In this document: piece after piece, positions 1 through 8,952 of the stretch | Numbering within the stretch: position 1 is the first letter of the stretch | Layout: each line of letters opens with the position of its first letter | DNA from: UBA2136 sp047635695 | GTDB taxonomy: Bacteria > Pseudomonadota > Alphaproteobacteria > UBA2136 | DNA: 64,000 bases | NCBI GenBank assembly: GCA_047635695.1 | Contig: JBLILN010000008.1 | Coordinates: forward strand, 21,200 to 85,199 | Direction of reading: 5' to 3' | Notes under the pieces: generated by a model | The model's input: only the letters and a program-made list of their open reading frames with translations | The model's database searches: none | What the model was told of the DNA's origin: nothing | Position numbers and translations under genes: made by a program

Positions 1-396
1 CAAAAGTGAGAGTTCTTTGGCTACAAGGAGCAGGCATTCAAGAAACAGGTCTTTACTCTCAGGGTAAGCACCCTGATTTTCCAACAAAGTTTGACTTTTC
101 ACACTGCTTGACAAGCCTTATACACCCTTTTTCTTTAAGCTTAAAGACTTTGCCATTGTACGTATAGAGATAAATTTAAATAATCATTTAAATTCAATAG
201 CTTATAAACCACACATGGTAATAAAACCATATTCATCGCTTATTAGACAAACGATAAAAGTACAGTTATTTTTCTGTTTAAAAGCGCATAATAGGTATAA
301 CAAAACACCTATTTACGGGGATGTCAGCATCCATAAAACATAGTTTATTCAACCGCTGCATAAATATATAGAGAGTAAAGAATTAGGAATAGCCCC
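1..396. other. Left-edge non-coding stretch
   Basis: No convincing gene is seen here. A frame open from base 3 to a stop at 165-167 could be the tail of a gene beginning outside the window, but its residues suggest no family and it lacks supporting context. The remainder is AT-rich and presumably carries the promoter of the RTX gene at 397; a TTGACA-like hexamer at 104-109 and a CATAAT at about 287 are weak candidates only. Confidence 0.4.
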
Positions 397-2838
397 ATGG
401 ATGAACCCGTAATACTCACAGCACCTAAAGGTGATGATACATTTGTTATTACAGCCGCTGATATTGCGGCCAGTGATCAATATATTGCCACACTTGAAGA
501 TGGGCAGACCGTCGACTTTGAAGATATTGATGTTTTGGATACGCAAGTCACCATGAGCGGTAATGACCTTGTTATGTTCTTTGCAGATGGTACGTCTCTT
601 ATTTTACAAAACTTTATTGGTTTGGCCGTCAACGGATCATTTTTAGAGCTAAATTTCAATGGTGAAAGCACTGTTAATAGCGACTATTTTCTGCAAAGGA
701 TCGACGCTTACTTTTCTAGATCTACGGCAGAAGATTCAACGACGATAACAACAGGTACCAATGCAGCCAGAGCCACTGTAGATGATGTTGAGATCCCCTT
801 AAACGCTCTTCTTTCCCCCATAGAGAATTCACAACCTGAGCCTGAATCAGAACTTAAACTTAATCCAGAGCCAGTAGTTTCACCAGATTCCACACCTGAT
901 CCTGAACCAACAACTGAGCCTGAAAATATCGATACAAATGTGTGGGCGCGCCTCAGCAACGCCACCGACAATCAAACAACCGTCAATAGTGGCGATCACT
1001 ATAAATTAGAAACAACCTTACTGGGCCAAAACGAAACAGTCGCAGGTTCAGAAATGGATATAACAGGTGTTGGCGAAAATGCAGAAGTTAACTTTAGCTA
1101 TAACGATAAAAACACCTTAGATGCAAGCCTTATGTCGCCATGGAATAGCGTTAAAAATATCGAAATTTTTTCAAATCAAGCCGCCGATGTGACACTTGAT
1201 AACTTTGTACATACCAATGTCACCTTACGTGGCAATGACGACTCTCACGTCAATATAAACAATGCCAAACGCGGTGATATTCGCACAGGGTCAGGTGACG
1301 ATAGCGTTACCATAAACGCCTTTAGCAATAATGCGGGTTGGTCGAACAACTTTAACGTCATCAGCCGTGGCGGTGACGACGACATTAACCTTGCAGGCGA
1401 CAAAGGCCTCACTACTTTTACAGTGAAATCTGGCAAAGGAGATGACACTGTCACCATGACAAATGATGCCTATGCTTCAAGCACTGTGAGGCTTGGCAAA
1501 GGCGACGATATATTCATCGGTGGAGCAGGCGCTGACACTGTTAAAGGTGGTAAAGGGAACGATAGCATCGCAGGTGGTGGTGGCGATGATAAATTGTATG
1601 GCGGCAAAGGGGATGACACTTTAGTTGGTCATACAGGCATAGATACCATACGCGGCGGACGTGGCAACGATACCATTGAATTTGATGGCTTAGACAGTTT
1701 AATTCATGGTGGTCGTGGCGCCGATACGTTGGCAACAACAGGCAGTGATCTTCATATTGACCTCGCCAATAACAACATCCGCCAAATCGAACATATTGAC
1801 CTGACCAACATTGTCTCTACTCTGCATGTAACAGCGCAAGACATTGACCGCGTCAGTGAATTTGATGGCCTCTTTGTCGCAGGTGTAGCAGGTGCCAGTA
1901 TTACAGCGGGAGAATTTACAAACCGCGGTGAAAATGTCAATTATGACGATATTACTTACGCCACCTATTCAACGCTCACAGACGACAGCCCTATTCTCTT
2001 TATTGAAATTGGTCTTTCTTTAAATGGTAATGATGTGGTTATAGACGTCCCCATACATGAAGGTAATGCAGAAATGACCTTCATTACAGAAGAAGCGGGC
2101 TATAAAAATACAGTTGGATTTTATAATGTAACCGAGGACGGTAGTATCGTTAACGTTCATATAGGCTTCGACAATGCCTCGTTACAAGGCAAAGATCATA
2201 TTGATGCCGGTGATACAGCCGATATGGGGTCTTACACCCAAGGCGATGCGTTTGAGGTCTTTATTATTGCCAATGGTTACAATCACAACAATCAGTTCAA
2301 AAATATAGACACAGACGAAGGTACTTTCAGCTTTATAAACAGTGATGGTGACCCTGCAAATATTAACGACACAGGCCCTCTTTCCCTTATTCACAATGCC
2401 GAAAGTGGTGAGCAAACAACATTAAATGGTCATATATATCATACAGAAAATGAAAACTTAAATGACGATGGTGACGAGCATGCCATTGTGTCTTCCACAG
2501 AAGATGGTGACGGTATCCGTATTCACTTTGAAGACCTGCATAACCTAGGAGACCGTGACTACGATGATGTAGTCGTCGATATTCACCTAGACGGTGCCAG
2601 CGCGACAGTTGCAGGTGAAACGGTGAATGACAGTGGTGATGCAGAAAATGACTTTGGCATTATTGACCTTAGTGCTGTGGGTGGCGTAACAATTTTAAAT
2701 GATGACAATGACTTTGATGAAAATGAAGGCGATGATGACGACGGTAATAGCGACCTTCTTGAAATAAGCATTATTATGACGGACGATCATTATGACATGG
2801 CAGATGTTATAGACGATGACCCTAATGTTATGTTTTAA
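397..2838 (+). CDS. Large RTX-repeat (calcium-binding) protein, probable type I secretion substrate
   Basis: The 813-residue product is very acidic and has no N-terminal signal peptide. Residues about 1-105 form a domain that resembles the N-terminal region of large Bap-type adhesins. Residues about 142-180 are a Pro/Glu/Ser/Thr-rich linker. Residues about 325-446 hold repeated GGxGxD-type nonapeptides such as GGKGDDTL and GGKGNDSI, which in RTX proteins form a calcium-binding beta-roll. The C-terminal third has no recognised domain and ends in a strongly acidic tail. RTX proteins without signal peptides are normally exported by type I secretion using an uncleaved C-terminal signal, but no such transporter lies in this window. 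The ATG at 397 follows an AGGA ribosome site. Adhesin, enzyme or S-layer roles are all possible; the RTX identity is firm and the function is not. Confidence 0.85.
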   Translation: MDEPVILTAPKGDDTFVITAADIAASDQYIATLEDGQTVDFEDIDVLDTQVTMSGNDLVMFFADGTSLILQNFIGLAVNGSFLELNFNGESTVNSDYFLQRIDAYFSRSTAEDSTTITTGTNAARATVDDVEIPLNALLSPIENSQPEPESELKLNPEPVVSPDSTPDPEPTTEPENIDTNVWARLSNATDNQTTVNSGDHYKLETTLLGQNETVAGSEMDITGVGENAEVNFSYNDKNTLDASLMSPWNSVKNIEIFSNQAADVTLDNFVHTNVTLRGNDDSHVNINNAKRGDIRTGSGDDSVTINAFSNNAGWSNNFNVISRGGDDDINLAGDKGLTTFTVKSGKGDDTVTMTNDAYASSTVRLGKGDDIFIGGAGADTVKGGKGNDSIAGGGGDDKLYGGKGDDTLVGHTGIDTIRGGRGNDTIEFDGLDSLIHGGRGADTLATTGSDLHIDLANNNIRQIEHIDLTNIVSTLHVTAQDIDRVSEFDGLFVAGVAGASITAGEFTNRGENVNYDDITYATYSTLTDDSPILFIEIGLSLNGNDVVIDVPIHEGNAEMTFITEEAGYKNTVGFYNVTEDGSIVNVHIGFDNASLQGKDHIDAGDTADMGSYTQGDAFEVFIIANGYNHNNQFKNIDTDEGTFSFINSDGDPANINDTGPLSLIHNAESGEQTTLNGHIYHTENENLNDDGDEHAIVSSTEDGDGIRIHFEDLHNLGDRDYDDVVVDIHLDGASATVAGETVNDSGDAENDFGIIDLSAVGGVTILNDDNDFDENEGDDDDGNSDLLEISIIMTDDHYDMADVIDDDPNVMF

Positions 2839-2859
2839 ACTTCAATCACTCTAATTCAT

Positions 2860-2900
2860 ACCGTCCATCGTAACCTAACGTTCGGACGGTTCTTTATTTT
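2860..2900 (+). terminator. Terminator-like hairpin after the RTX gene
   Basis: The inverted repeat ACCGTCC (2860-2866) and GGACGGT (2884-2890) is followed by a T-rich run. It overlaps the last codons of the convergent GGDEF gene. The 17-base loop makes it weaker than the other terminators in the window. Confidence 0.55.
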
Positions 2901-4527
2901 CATACATTTCCTTGTCCGCCTTTTTCAACAAAGCGTCCATTGTGTCACCGTCTTCATAAGCCACTGCAAGGCCAAGGCTTGCACCCACAGAAATATCAAT
3001 CTTTTCACTTTCAAGGTAAACGTCTTCTTCAATGATCGCTAAAATTTCAACCATCAATGCTTCCGATTCATTTCTATTGACATCACGTAGCATAATCACA
3101 AATTCGTCACCACCAATTCGTGAGACAACTGCATTTGAGGAAAGGTCATTTTTCAAGCGGTTTGACACTTCTTTAAGGATGGTATCACCCGCTTCATGGC
3201 CATAAGTGTCATTAATGGGCTTAAACTTATTCAAGTCAATAAACACCAAGCTAAAGGCCTCTTTGTTTGCTAAAGCACCTTCTACTGCTCCTGTTAAAGC
3301 GTCACGGTTTGGTAGGCCCGTTAAAGGGTCAACCGTGGCGATATTACGGTGATAATTACGTAGAATAGTACGGTATTTTGTCGCAGAGACATCAAAACTG
3401 ACATGCCCTTCCCCTTCAACAACTTTTTCAATATCTTTCACAGGCACACCAAGGCGTGTTGCCACAACCGTTAAATTATGGTCACAAAATCTCAGCGCTG
3501 TATTGACCATGTCATAGTCATCATTGCTCGACTCCTTTTTAACAGCCTTCGCTTTGCGTTTTATATTTTGGTGGCGCATATACTCAATAAGAAACGCACC
3601 CATAACAATAACAGCACCTGCTATCAAGTCTCTAGATGTAATACCTGAAATGTCTAAAAAACCAAATTTTGCGGCTAACCATTCCACAGCATAAGTAAAG
3701 AAGGGCAATGTGGATGAAACAGCCATAAAAGTCTCTGTTTTTGCTGTTTTAGTCGCATAAAAGAAGAAATACATCGCAATAGGCATAACCGTTAAACCAA
3801 GCACCAACGCAATAATAAATGTTGGCTTATAAGCAAAGTCTGCCAATTCGGGTAAACCTGAAATAATCGGAAAATCAAGTGCTACAGCACCGGCATTCGC
3901 CTTTAAAAAGGCAACACCCAAAGTCACCGCTAAGAAAACAAAACTGCTGACCAATAACACGTAACCAGCCACGCGTGAACGGGCACGCACTGTTTCAGCA
4001 CCGTTATTTTCAGGATGAATTTCACCAAGCATAGCTGTTGCCACACTTGTAAACGCCACAAAGAAAATACAAACAAGTGCTTGAATACGAATAGCTGGGT
4101 CAAGCCCTTCTGCAATATAATAAAGACCACCTAACACGAGTGACCCACCGATAATATCGCTTAGATGTAACTTACGACCAAAAAACATCCACGTGGCAAT
4201 CAACGACATAATAACCGTTGTACGGTTTAAAAAATTCATTTCTGTGGTGGTGATATAAATTAAGGCAAACATTTGTGCAATGTTTAGTAAAACTTCAAAA
4301 ATACCATAAGCCCAAGTATGACCGCGCTTTAAAGTTGCCATACCGCCCGTACCTGGGCCTGCAACAACAATTAAAACAAAGGCGGCAACAAAAAGTGTGA
4401 AACAAATGAAAACAGTAGGTTCAACTTTATATTCAACTGCCGCAAAACGGAAGGAAACGTCATGCAACGCCCAAAAAAACATCGTTATAAATGAAAGAAT
4501 AAGCCCTTTTTTCTTATCAATAGCCAT
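2875..4527 (-). CDS. DMT/EamA-like membrane protein fused to a GGDEF diguanylate cyclase
   Basis: The 550-residue protein has two parts. Residues 1-315 contain about ten hydrophobic segments in the arrangement of drug/metabolite-transporter (EamA-like) proteins. After a basic linker and a short helical segment (about 330-385), residues about 390-545 are a GGDEF domain with DPLTGLPNR at its start and an intact RIGGDEF active site near residues 470-476. It should make cyclic di-GMP from two GTP at the inner membrane. No RxxD inhibitory site is visible at the usual position upstream of GGDEF, so product inhibition through that site is not expected. The pairing of a transporter-like fold with GGDEF suggests a sensor that reads a small molecule or membrane state. 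Start ATG at 4527; the ribosome site is weak. Confidence 0.85.
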   Translation of the reverse strand: MAIDKKKGLILSFITMFFWALHDVSFRFAAVEYKVEPTVFICFTLFVAAFVLIVVAGPGTGGMATLKRGHTWAYGIFEVLLNIAQMFALIYITTTEMNFLNRTTVIMSLIATWMFFGRKLHLSDIIGGSLVLGGLYYIAEGLDPAIRIQALVCIFFVAFTSVATAMLGEIHPENNGAETVRARSRVAGYVLLVSSFVFLAVTLGVAFLKANAGAVALDFPIISGLPELADFAYKPTFIIALVLGLTVMPIAMYFFFYATKTAKTETFMAVSSTLPFFTYAVEWLAAKFGFLDISGITSRDLIAGAVIVMGAFLIEYMRHQNIKRKAKAVKKESSNDDYDMVNTALRFCDHNLTVVATRLGVPVKDIEKVVEGEGHVSFDVSATKYRTILRNYHRNIATVDPLTGLPNRDALTGAVEGALANKEAFSLVFIDLNKFKPINDTYGHEAGDTILKEVSNRLKNDLSSNAVVSRIGGDEFVIMLRDVNRNESEALMVEILAIIEEDVYLESEKIDISVGASLGLAVAYEDGDTMDALLKKADKEMYENKEPSER

Positions 4528-4695
4528 TGGTATATTTTTTTACTTTTATTGTTTTCATTATATGTACATCATTTGTACGTGAGAAAAGCGTCAAAGTACA
4601 TAATTTCGCTTTATTATCTCATTAAACAGGTCTTTTTATCAGTATAGCCTGTCGCTTTTTTGTAGATTGAACATACAAAAAAAAACGGCTTCATG

Positions 4696-4843
4696 TATTT
4701 AGCTTGGTAAAGTCTTTTTCAAGAGAACAATATACACCTTCGTCATAACCACACAGAAAAAGGTTGTTCTAGTGGTTATTTAGCTTGGTAGATGCTTTTT
4801 TAAGGCGCAATGTACACCTTCGTACATAAGCACACAGAAAAAG
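4696..4843. repeat. Two imperfect direct repeats of about 67 bp, offset 81 bp
   Basis: Copies at 4696-4762 and 4777-4843 share TATTTAGCTTGGTA, ATACACCTTCGT-like and CACACAGAAAAAG blocks in the same order. The stretch 4528-4854 holds no recognisable gene. On the minus strand each copy contains a tiny ORF ending in Leu-Pro-Ser-stop, but a one-base indel puts the two copies in different frames, so translation is unlikely. The repeats lie downstream of the small membrane-protein gene at 4855 and upstream of the GGDEF gene, both on the minus strand. Confidence 0.7.
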
Positions 4844-4854
4844 TATATAACAAG

Positions 4855-5178
4855 TTAAATATAAAGTGCGAGGTAAGTCATCCAGCCAAAGATTACGTTA
4901 ATACTTAAAAATAACGCTGCATAATACAAAACCATTTCAGGTCGGCTGACCAGTAGATCTTTATTACGACCTTGAAGGCGGTCATTTTCTTGTTTTAATT
5001 GGCCAAGTTCTTGCGCTTGTCGCTCTAGGTCTGATTGACGACGAATACTCTCACGCTGATTAGCGCCATAATAGGGCGCTTGTTCGTCACGACACTCTTC
5101 CGCACGTTCTTTAATCATACGCAGTGGCGTTTGATTTGTTTTTAGTGCCAGTTTTTCTTGTTTTTTTAGTTGAGTCAT
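4855..5178 (-). CDS. Small coiled-coil protein with C-terminal membrane anchor
   Basis: The 107-residue product is unrecognised. Residues 1-80 are charged and helical with a heptad-like region (RQAQELGQLKQENDRLQG) typical of a coiled coil. Residues about 83-107 form a single hydrophobic segment at the extreme C-terminus, so a tail-anchored inner-membrane protein with a cytoplasmic coiled coil is the likely topology. The start follows a GAGGGA ribosome site. The gene stands alone. Confidence 0.65.
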   Translation of the reverse strand: MTQLKKQEKLALKTNQTPLRMIKERAEECRDEQAPYYGANQRESIRRQSDLERQAQELGQLKQENDRLQGRNKDLLVSRPEMVLYYAALFLSINVIFGWMTYLALYI

Positions 5179-5286
5179 TGGTTTTCCCTCTATTCCATCA
5201 CTAATTACTTATATGGGGCAGAACAAGGGGCAACAATAAAAAGCTGACATCCACTAAAACATCTACCAGTAATGATTTTTAGACAT

Positions 5287-5316
5287 AAAAAAACCGCCAT
5301 AAGAGACGGTTTTTAT
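5287..5316 (-). terminator. Intrinsic terminator for the gene at 5325
   Basis: On the minus strand AAAAACCG pairs with CGGTTTTT and a T run follows. ATCGAAT lies directly upstream of the stem, the recurrent motif described in the findings. Confidence 0.8.
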
Positions 5317-5324
5317 TCGATTTT

Positions 5325-5843
5325 TTAGTATTCAGCTTCCGATACTTGTGTTTCATGATTTTTCGCATCAATTGAAATTAATTTAATTAAACCCACCCAT
5401 TGGCTCAGGCCATGTTTAATACGAAATGTTTCATATAATGTATCGTCATCCGAAAATTTCATTTTGGCAAATTTCCAGTAGCCATAATTTTCAGGATGTG
5501 GGATTTTTATCATTTGCGTGAGATCAATTTGAGCAAAAATATCAACACGTTGTTGACCTGTTAAAGCAAGAGCCCCTTGAAAAGATTCAACACCATGACA
5601 GTTTTGTTCCCCGCCAACAAGCAGCGGTGTTCTCAGAAAAGTATCGGCAAAGTCTTCTTCAAGCCCGAGGGTATTTTCTACAATATAAATATCGTTGTGA
5701 ATAGACACTTCTTTGAGGTTGAAACCAATGACATAGCGTTGGTCAAAAGTAATTGTGCCTTCATAAAAGACACCTTCATGTTCAATAACAATGATATGGT
5801 CCTTCTTTTGAAAGTCAGAAACGCCTACATAGAGTAAGTTCAT
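5325..5843 (-). CDS. Conserved-looking protein of unknown function
   Basis: The 172-residue soluble protein matches no family I recognise. Its N-terminal half looks beta-rich (DHIIVIEHEGVFYEG), the C-terminal part mixed, with a SQWVGLIKL segment near the end. The ATG at 5843 has a strong AAGGAG ribosome site. It is monocistronic, with its own terminator downstream and about 145 bases separating it from zapE upstream. Confidence 0.6.
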   Translation of the reverse strand: MNLLYVGVSDFQKKDHIIVIEHEGVFYEGTITFDQRYVIGFNLKEVSIHNDIYIVENTLGLEEDFADTFLRTPLLVGGEQNCHGVESFQGALALTGQQRVDIFAQIDLTQMIKIPHPENYGYWKFAKMKFSDDDTLYETFRIKHGLSQWVGLIKLISIDAKNHETQVSEAEY

Positions 5844-5987
5844 AATATTCTCCTTAAAGAGAAGCGTTATAAAAAGTGAAAAATGTTTCGATTTAGATTC
5901 AAGCCATTAAAACATAGAGGCCAACAGAAAACAACCTCATAAAAACCACCTATAAACAGGTAAAATAAAATGACTTAATATAAAGAA

Positions 5988-7070
5988 TTAAAAGCGATTT
6001 TGCATTTCTATCAAGCGTGAAGCCGTCCGTGCAAAGGCAAAGGCGCTTTCACCTTTAGGGCAAAGCAAGTGCGGCAAATCAGCGGCGCTACAAACAAGTT
6101 TAGTGCCCATTTCGTAGAACATGTCGACAAGCACTACAAAGCGCATGGCTTCGTCTTGCCTGTTTTCTGTGAATAAAGGAATATCGTCTAAAATCACCGT
6201 TTCATATTTCTCGGCAATTTCTTTATAATGTTCGGCAGCAAAAGCTTTTCCACATAATTCATCAAAGTGAACATGTAAAATTTTGGCCGTTTGTGCCAGA
6301 TGCATAACCTTGTCATTGACAATATAAACGTCTTGATCGCAAAGCGCTGTGCCTTGACTTAAATGTTGAAAGGTTTTTGCTGTTTGCGTTTTATTATCAA
6401 CATAAAAATAAGGCAGTGCGTCACCGTTTATGCGGCGCCAGTCCTGCCCTTCGCCCAAAGGCCAAATATGAAAGCTCTTTTCTATCATTTTAATAAAAGG
6501 TTTAAACAACACACGGTTATGACCGCCTTGAAATAAGTTTTCTGGCGCCCAATTACTGGTAGAACACAAAACAACACCCGATTTTAACAACATTTCAAAC
6601 AAACGGCCCAACATCATGGCGTCGGCAATATTTGAAATGTAAAATTCGTCAAAACAAAGTAGCTGAGCATCTTTCGCAATATCGACAGCCACTTTATGCA
6701 CAGGGTCTACGCCTTTTTGAGGCTTTGTTTCATGCATGCGTTTGTGTACTTCGTCCATAAAACTATGAAAATGCACACGGCGCTTATGGCTTATAGCGAC
6801 ATGGTCAAAAAATAAGTCCATCAACATCGACTTTCCACGCCCCACCGTACCAAAGAAGTAACCACCCAAAGGGGCTTGAGCAGGTGCATTTTCACCATTG
6901 GTATAGGCCCATTTATAAAGTTGGCCATAAGGTTGCCATGAAGCAGGATTATTTTCAAGGGTATGCGCAAGGTTATCAAGGTCATCAATAACAGCTATTT
7001 GCGTAGCATCTTCATGAAGTGCGCCGTCTGTTATTTTTTGCTGATATGCCTGTAATATATTTTTTTTCAT
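5988..7070 (-). CDS. zapE: ZapE/AFG1-type AAA+ ATPase
   Basis: The 360-residue protein matches the AFG1/ZapE family in length and motifs: Walker A GTVGRGKS at residues 74-81, Walker B LLCFDEF around 137-143, and the family's FHSFMDEVH segment near 101. Family members are cell-division or stress-linked ATPases in bacteria (ZapE interacts with the Z-ring in E. coli) and mitochondrial membrane-protein quality factors in eukaryotes. Start ATG at 7070 with only a modest AGAG ribosome site. It is transcribed on its own between an unknown gene and the acetyltransferase pair. Confidence 0.88.
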   Translation of the reverse strand: MKKNILQAYQQKITDGALHEDATQIAVIDDLDNLAHTLENNPASWQPYGQLYKWAYTNGENAPAQAPLGGYFFGTVGRGKSMLMDLFFDHVAISHKRRVHFHSFMDEVHKRMHETKPQKGVDPVHKVAVDIAKDAQLLCFDEFYISNIADAMMLGRLFEMLLKSGVVLCSTSNWAPENLFQGGHNRVLFKPFIKMIEKSFHIWPLGEGQDWRRINGDALPYFYVDNKTQTAKTFQHLSQGTALCDQDVYIVNDKVMHLAQTAKILHVHFDELCGKAFAAEHYKEIAEKYETVILDDIPLFTENRQDEAMRFVVLVDMFYEMGTKLVCSAADLPHLLCPKGESAFAFARTASRLIEMQNRF

Positions 7071-7130
7071 AGCTCTATTAGTAACTTAAAACGGCATAAC
7101 AAACAACTTGTAATATTTTGTCATCACCAT

Positions 7131-7158
7131 AAAAAAAGCCCCCAAAAGGAGGCTTTAT
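7131..7158 (-). terminator. Intrinsic terminator after the acetyltransferase pair
   Basis: Minus-strand stem AAAGCCTCC/GGGGGCTTT (one G-T pair) followed by a T run. CATCGAAC lies just upstream of the stem. Confidence 0.8.
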
Positions 7159-7175
7159 GTTCGATGAAGCAAAGG

Positions 7176-7763
7176 TTAGTCGTTGGCCGTAAAAGCATAC
7201 ATAACATGGTGGCGTAATGTGCCGTCATATTTACGGCGTAATTTGTTTTTAGCAACGCCTTCTTTTTCAAATCCAAAGCCTTTTTTAAGCTTCATTATAA
7301 TTTTTTCAGATGCTAAATTCTCAGTATCATAATATATTTCTAGACGTTTTGATTTCAGTTCGTTTATGGCAAATCCGCACACTTTCTGAGCCGCTTCTAG
7401 CATATAACCATGTCCCGTATGCTTACTATGTACCCAATAACCAATGTTAAAAGCTGGAATACATGGATCTGATTTATCAAGTGAAATACGCCCCACTAAA
7501 GTTTCTGTTCCTTTCATGTATATTTGAAAGTAAAAACTTTCTTTGTTTACTTGTTCTTTAATGTTGGTTAAGCAAATATCTTGGCTATCTAAAAGTGTTG
7601 GTAATTTAGGGTGTATCCATTCAAACCAAGGTTTAAAATCCTCTGCCGATGCATGAATGGCATCATTTAAACTTTGCGCCATATCCATCGTCAGCAAACG
7701 AAGTTCAAGTCGCTCCGTTTCCAGTACCGCTGGTATTTTTATATGTTCTAGTGGGTTTTTCAT
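7176..7763 (-). CDS. GNAT acetyltransferase, RimJ/RimL-like
   Basis: The 195-residue protein has the pattern of the RimJ/RimL branch of the GNAT superfamily: TERLELRLLT at the N-terminus, GRISLDK strand, IGYWVHSKHTGHGYMLEAA (the acetyl-CoA-binding loop region, residues about 105-125) and a C-terminal FGFEKEGV segment. It should transfer acetyl groups from acetyl-CoA to an amine such as a ribosomal-protein N-terminus; the substrate is unknown. It lies six bases downstream of a second GNAT gene, so the two are one operon. Confidence 0.82.
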   Translation of the reverse strand: MKNPLEHIKIPAVLETERLELRLLTMDMAQSLNDAIHASAEDFKPWFEWIHPKLPTLLDSQDICLTNIKEQVNKESFYFQIYMKGTETLVGRISLDKSDPCIPAFNIGYWVHSKHTGHGYMLEAAQKVCGFAINELKSKRLEIYYDTENLASEKIIMKLKKGFGFEKEGVAKNKLRRKYDGTLRHHVMYAFTAND

Positions 7764-7769
7764 AATATT

Positions 7770-8285
7770 TTAGTCCTTGGTTAGGTCAAAATGATAGGTT
7801 CCTTCTGGGTATTCATTGCCGTCAAAACATTTCCAGTCTTCTGCTAATGAGGGCTGCCAAACACCGCCATTTTTTTCATAAAACTTACGTGCATTTTTAT
7901 TTGCAGTTAACACGCCGCATTCCATTTTTTTAAAACTTCTATTTAAACATTCCTGTTTAAACGCATTCAATAATTTATCACCGTATCCATTACCTGTATG
8001 GTCAGGGTGAATATACATCGCATGTAAAAAAAACATATCAGCATGAGTGGGGGTACCCACTGCAAAACCAATAACTTCATCATTATTTAGAAGTACTATT
8101 TGTAAGTTATTTGCCTTTTTATTCGTCAGAACTTTATCCCACATTGAGACGCGGTCTGTAATTTTTAGGTCATCAAGCGTGGTTTGATTAATCATACCTT
8201 TATAGGCATATTGCCATGAAAGTACATGAGCTTTACCCATAGCTGCAGCATAACATACTGTTGCTGGCCTTGTAGAAATAGTCAT
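7770..8285 (-). CDS. GNAT acetyltransferase
   Basis: The 171-residue protein has a canonical single GNAT domain. MYIHPDHTGNGYGDKLL (residues about 91-107) is the acetyl-CoA-binding motif A, and ANKNARKFYEKNGG is motif B. It shares little sequence with the adjacent RimJ/RimL-like gene, so the pair is not a recent duplication. Start ATG at 8285 follows AGAGGAA. Substrate unknown. Confidence 0.85.
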   Translation of the reverse strand: MTISTRPATVCYAAAMGKAHVLSWQYAYKGMINQTTLDDLKITDRVSMWDKVLTNKKANNLQIVLLNNDEVIGFAVGTPTHADMFFLHAMYIHPDHTGNGYGDKLLNAFKQECLNRSFKKMECGVLTANKNARKFYEKNGGVWQPSLAEDWKCFDGNEYPEGTYHFDLTKD

Positions 8286-8345
8286 AGATGTTCCTCTTTT
8301 TCATAAGATACATTAATGTTAACAAAGGTATTCACAAATGTGAAA

Positions 8346-8891
8346 CTAAAAAGAACTGCCGGGTTGTTTAAGAAATTCAAGCTCTTCTGTTGTGCTGACG
8401 CGACCCAAAATTGCGTTGCGGTGTGGGTAACGACCGAACTGATCAATAATGACTTTGTGTTGTTTTTCAAAATTGAGGTTATATTGAAGCGCTTCACGAC
8501 TTGCAAAAAGTTTAAGTGCAATTTCATGGTCGACTAAATTTTCACTATGCATGAAAGGCATGTACATCAAGGCCACCTGTTCATCACTAAGCTCTTTATC
8601 AAAGCCTTTGTCTATCGCCTGTTTAGCCATATTTAAGCACAACGCATCACTAGCAAATGACATGGGCGTATCTCTAAACATATTACGTGAGAATTGATCG
8701 AGTACTATAATAGCAGCAAGCGCGTCACATGCTGATAATAAGTAAGTTGAAATATCATTCGATAGAATTTCAGAATGCAGTGCAGAGAATTTTGCTGTAA
8801 TTTCAGCATCAAAAGCATCACTCTTTAGCCACCATTTAGCTCTAACGTCATCACTAAACCAAAAGTCTAAAACATCATTCAATTTGTTCAT
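8346..8891 (-). CDS. DUF924 family protein
   Basis: The 181-residue protein matches the DUF924 family from end to end: LDFWFSDD at the start, the IVLDQFSRNMFR core (residues about 62-73), MYMPFMHSE and FGRYPHRNAILGR near the C-terminus. The family is an alpha-helical TPR-like fold, common in proteobacteria and without an established function. The ATG follows AAAGGTGG. It lies between the acetyltransferase pair and lepA with gaps of about 60 bases on each side. Confidence 0.9.
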   Translation of the reverse strand: MNKLNDVLDFWFSDDVRAKWWLKSDAFDAEITAKFSALHSEILSNDISTYLLSACDALAAIIVLDQFSRNMFRDTPMSFASDALCLNMAKQAIDKGFDKELSDEQVALMYMPFMHSENLVDHEIALKLFASREALQYNLNFEKQHKVIIDQFGRYPHRNAILGRVSTTEELEFLKQPGSSF

Positions 8892-8952
8892 AAAACCACC
8901 TTTAATTGCATCTACGTCTTTAGGAAGCTATCAACTTGAGTGAGCCTAACGT

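Noticed and set aside
1..167. Frame open from the left edge
   Set aside because: Too short and unlike any protein I know; it cannot be separated from chance.
4696..4843. Tiny minus-strand peptides in each direct repeat, both ending LPS
   Set aside because: A one-base indel shifts the frame between copies, so the shared ending is explained by DNA similarity rather than by protein conservation.
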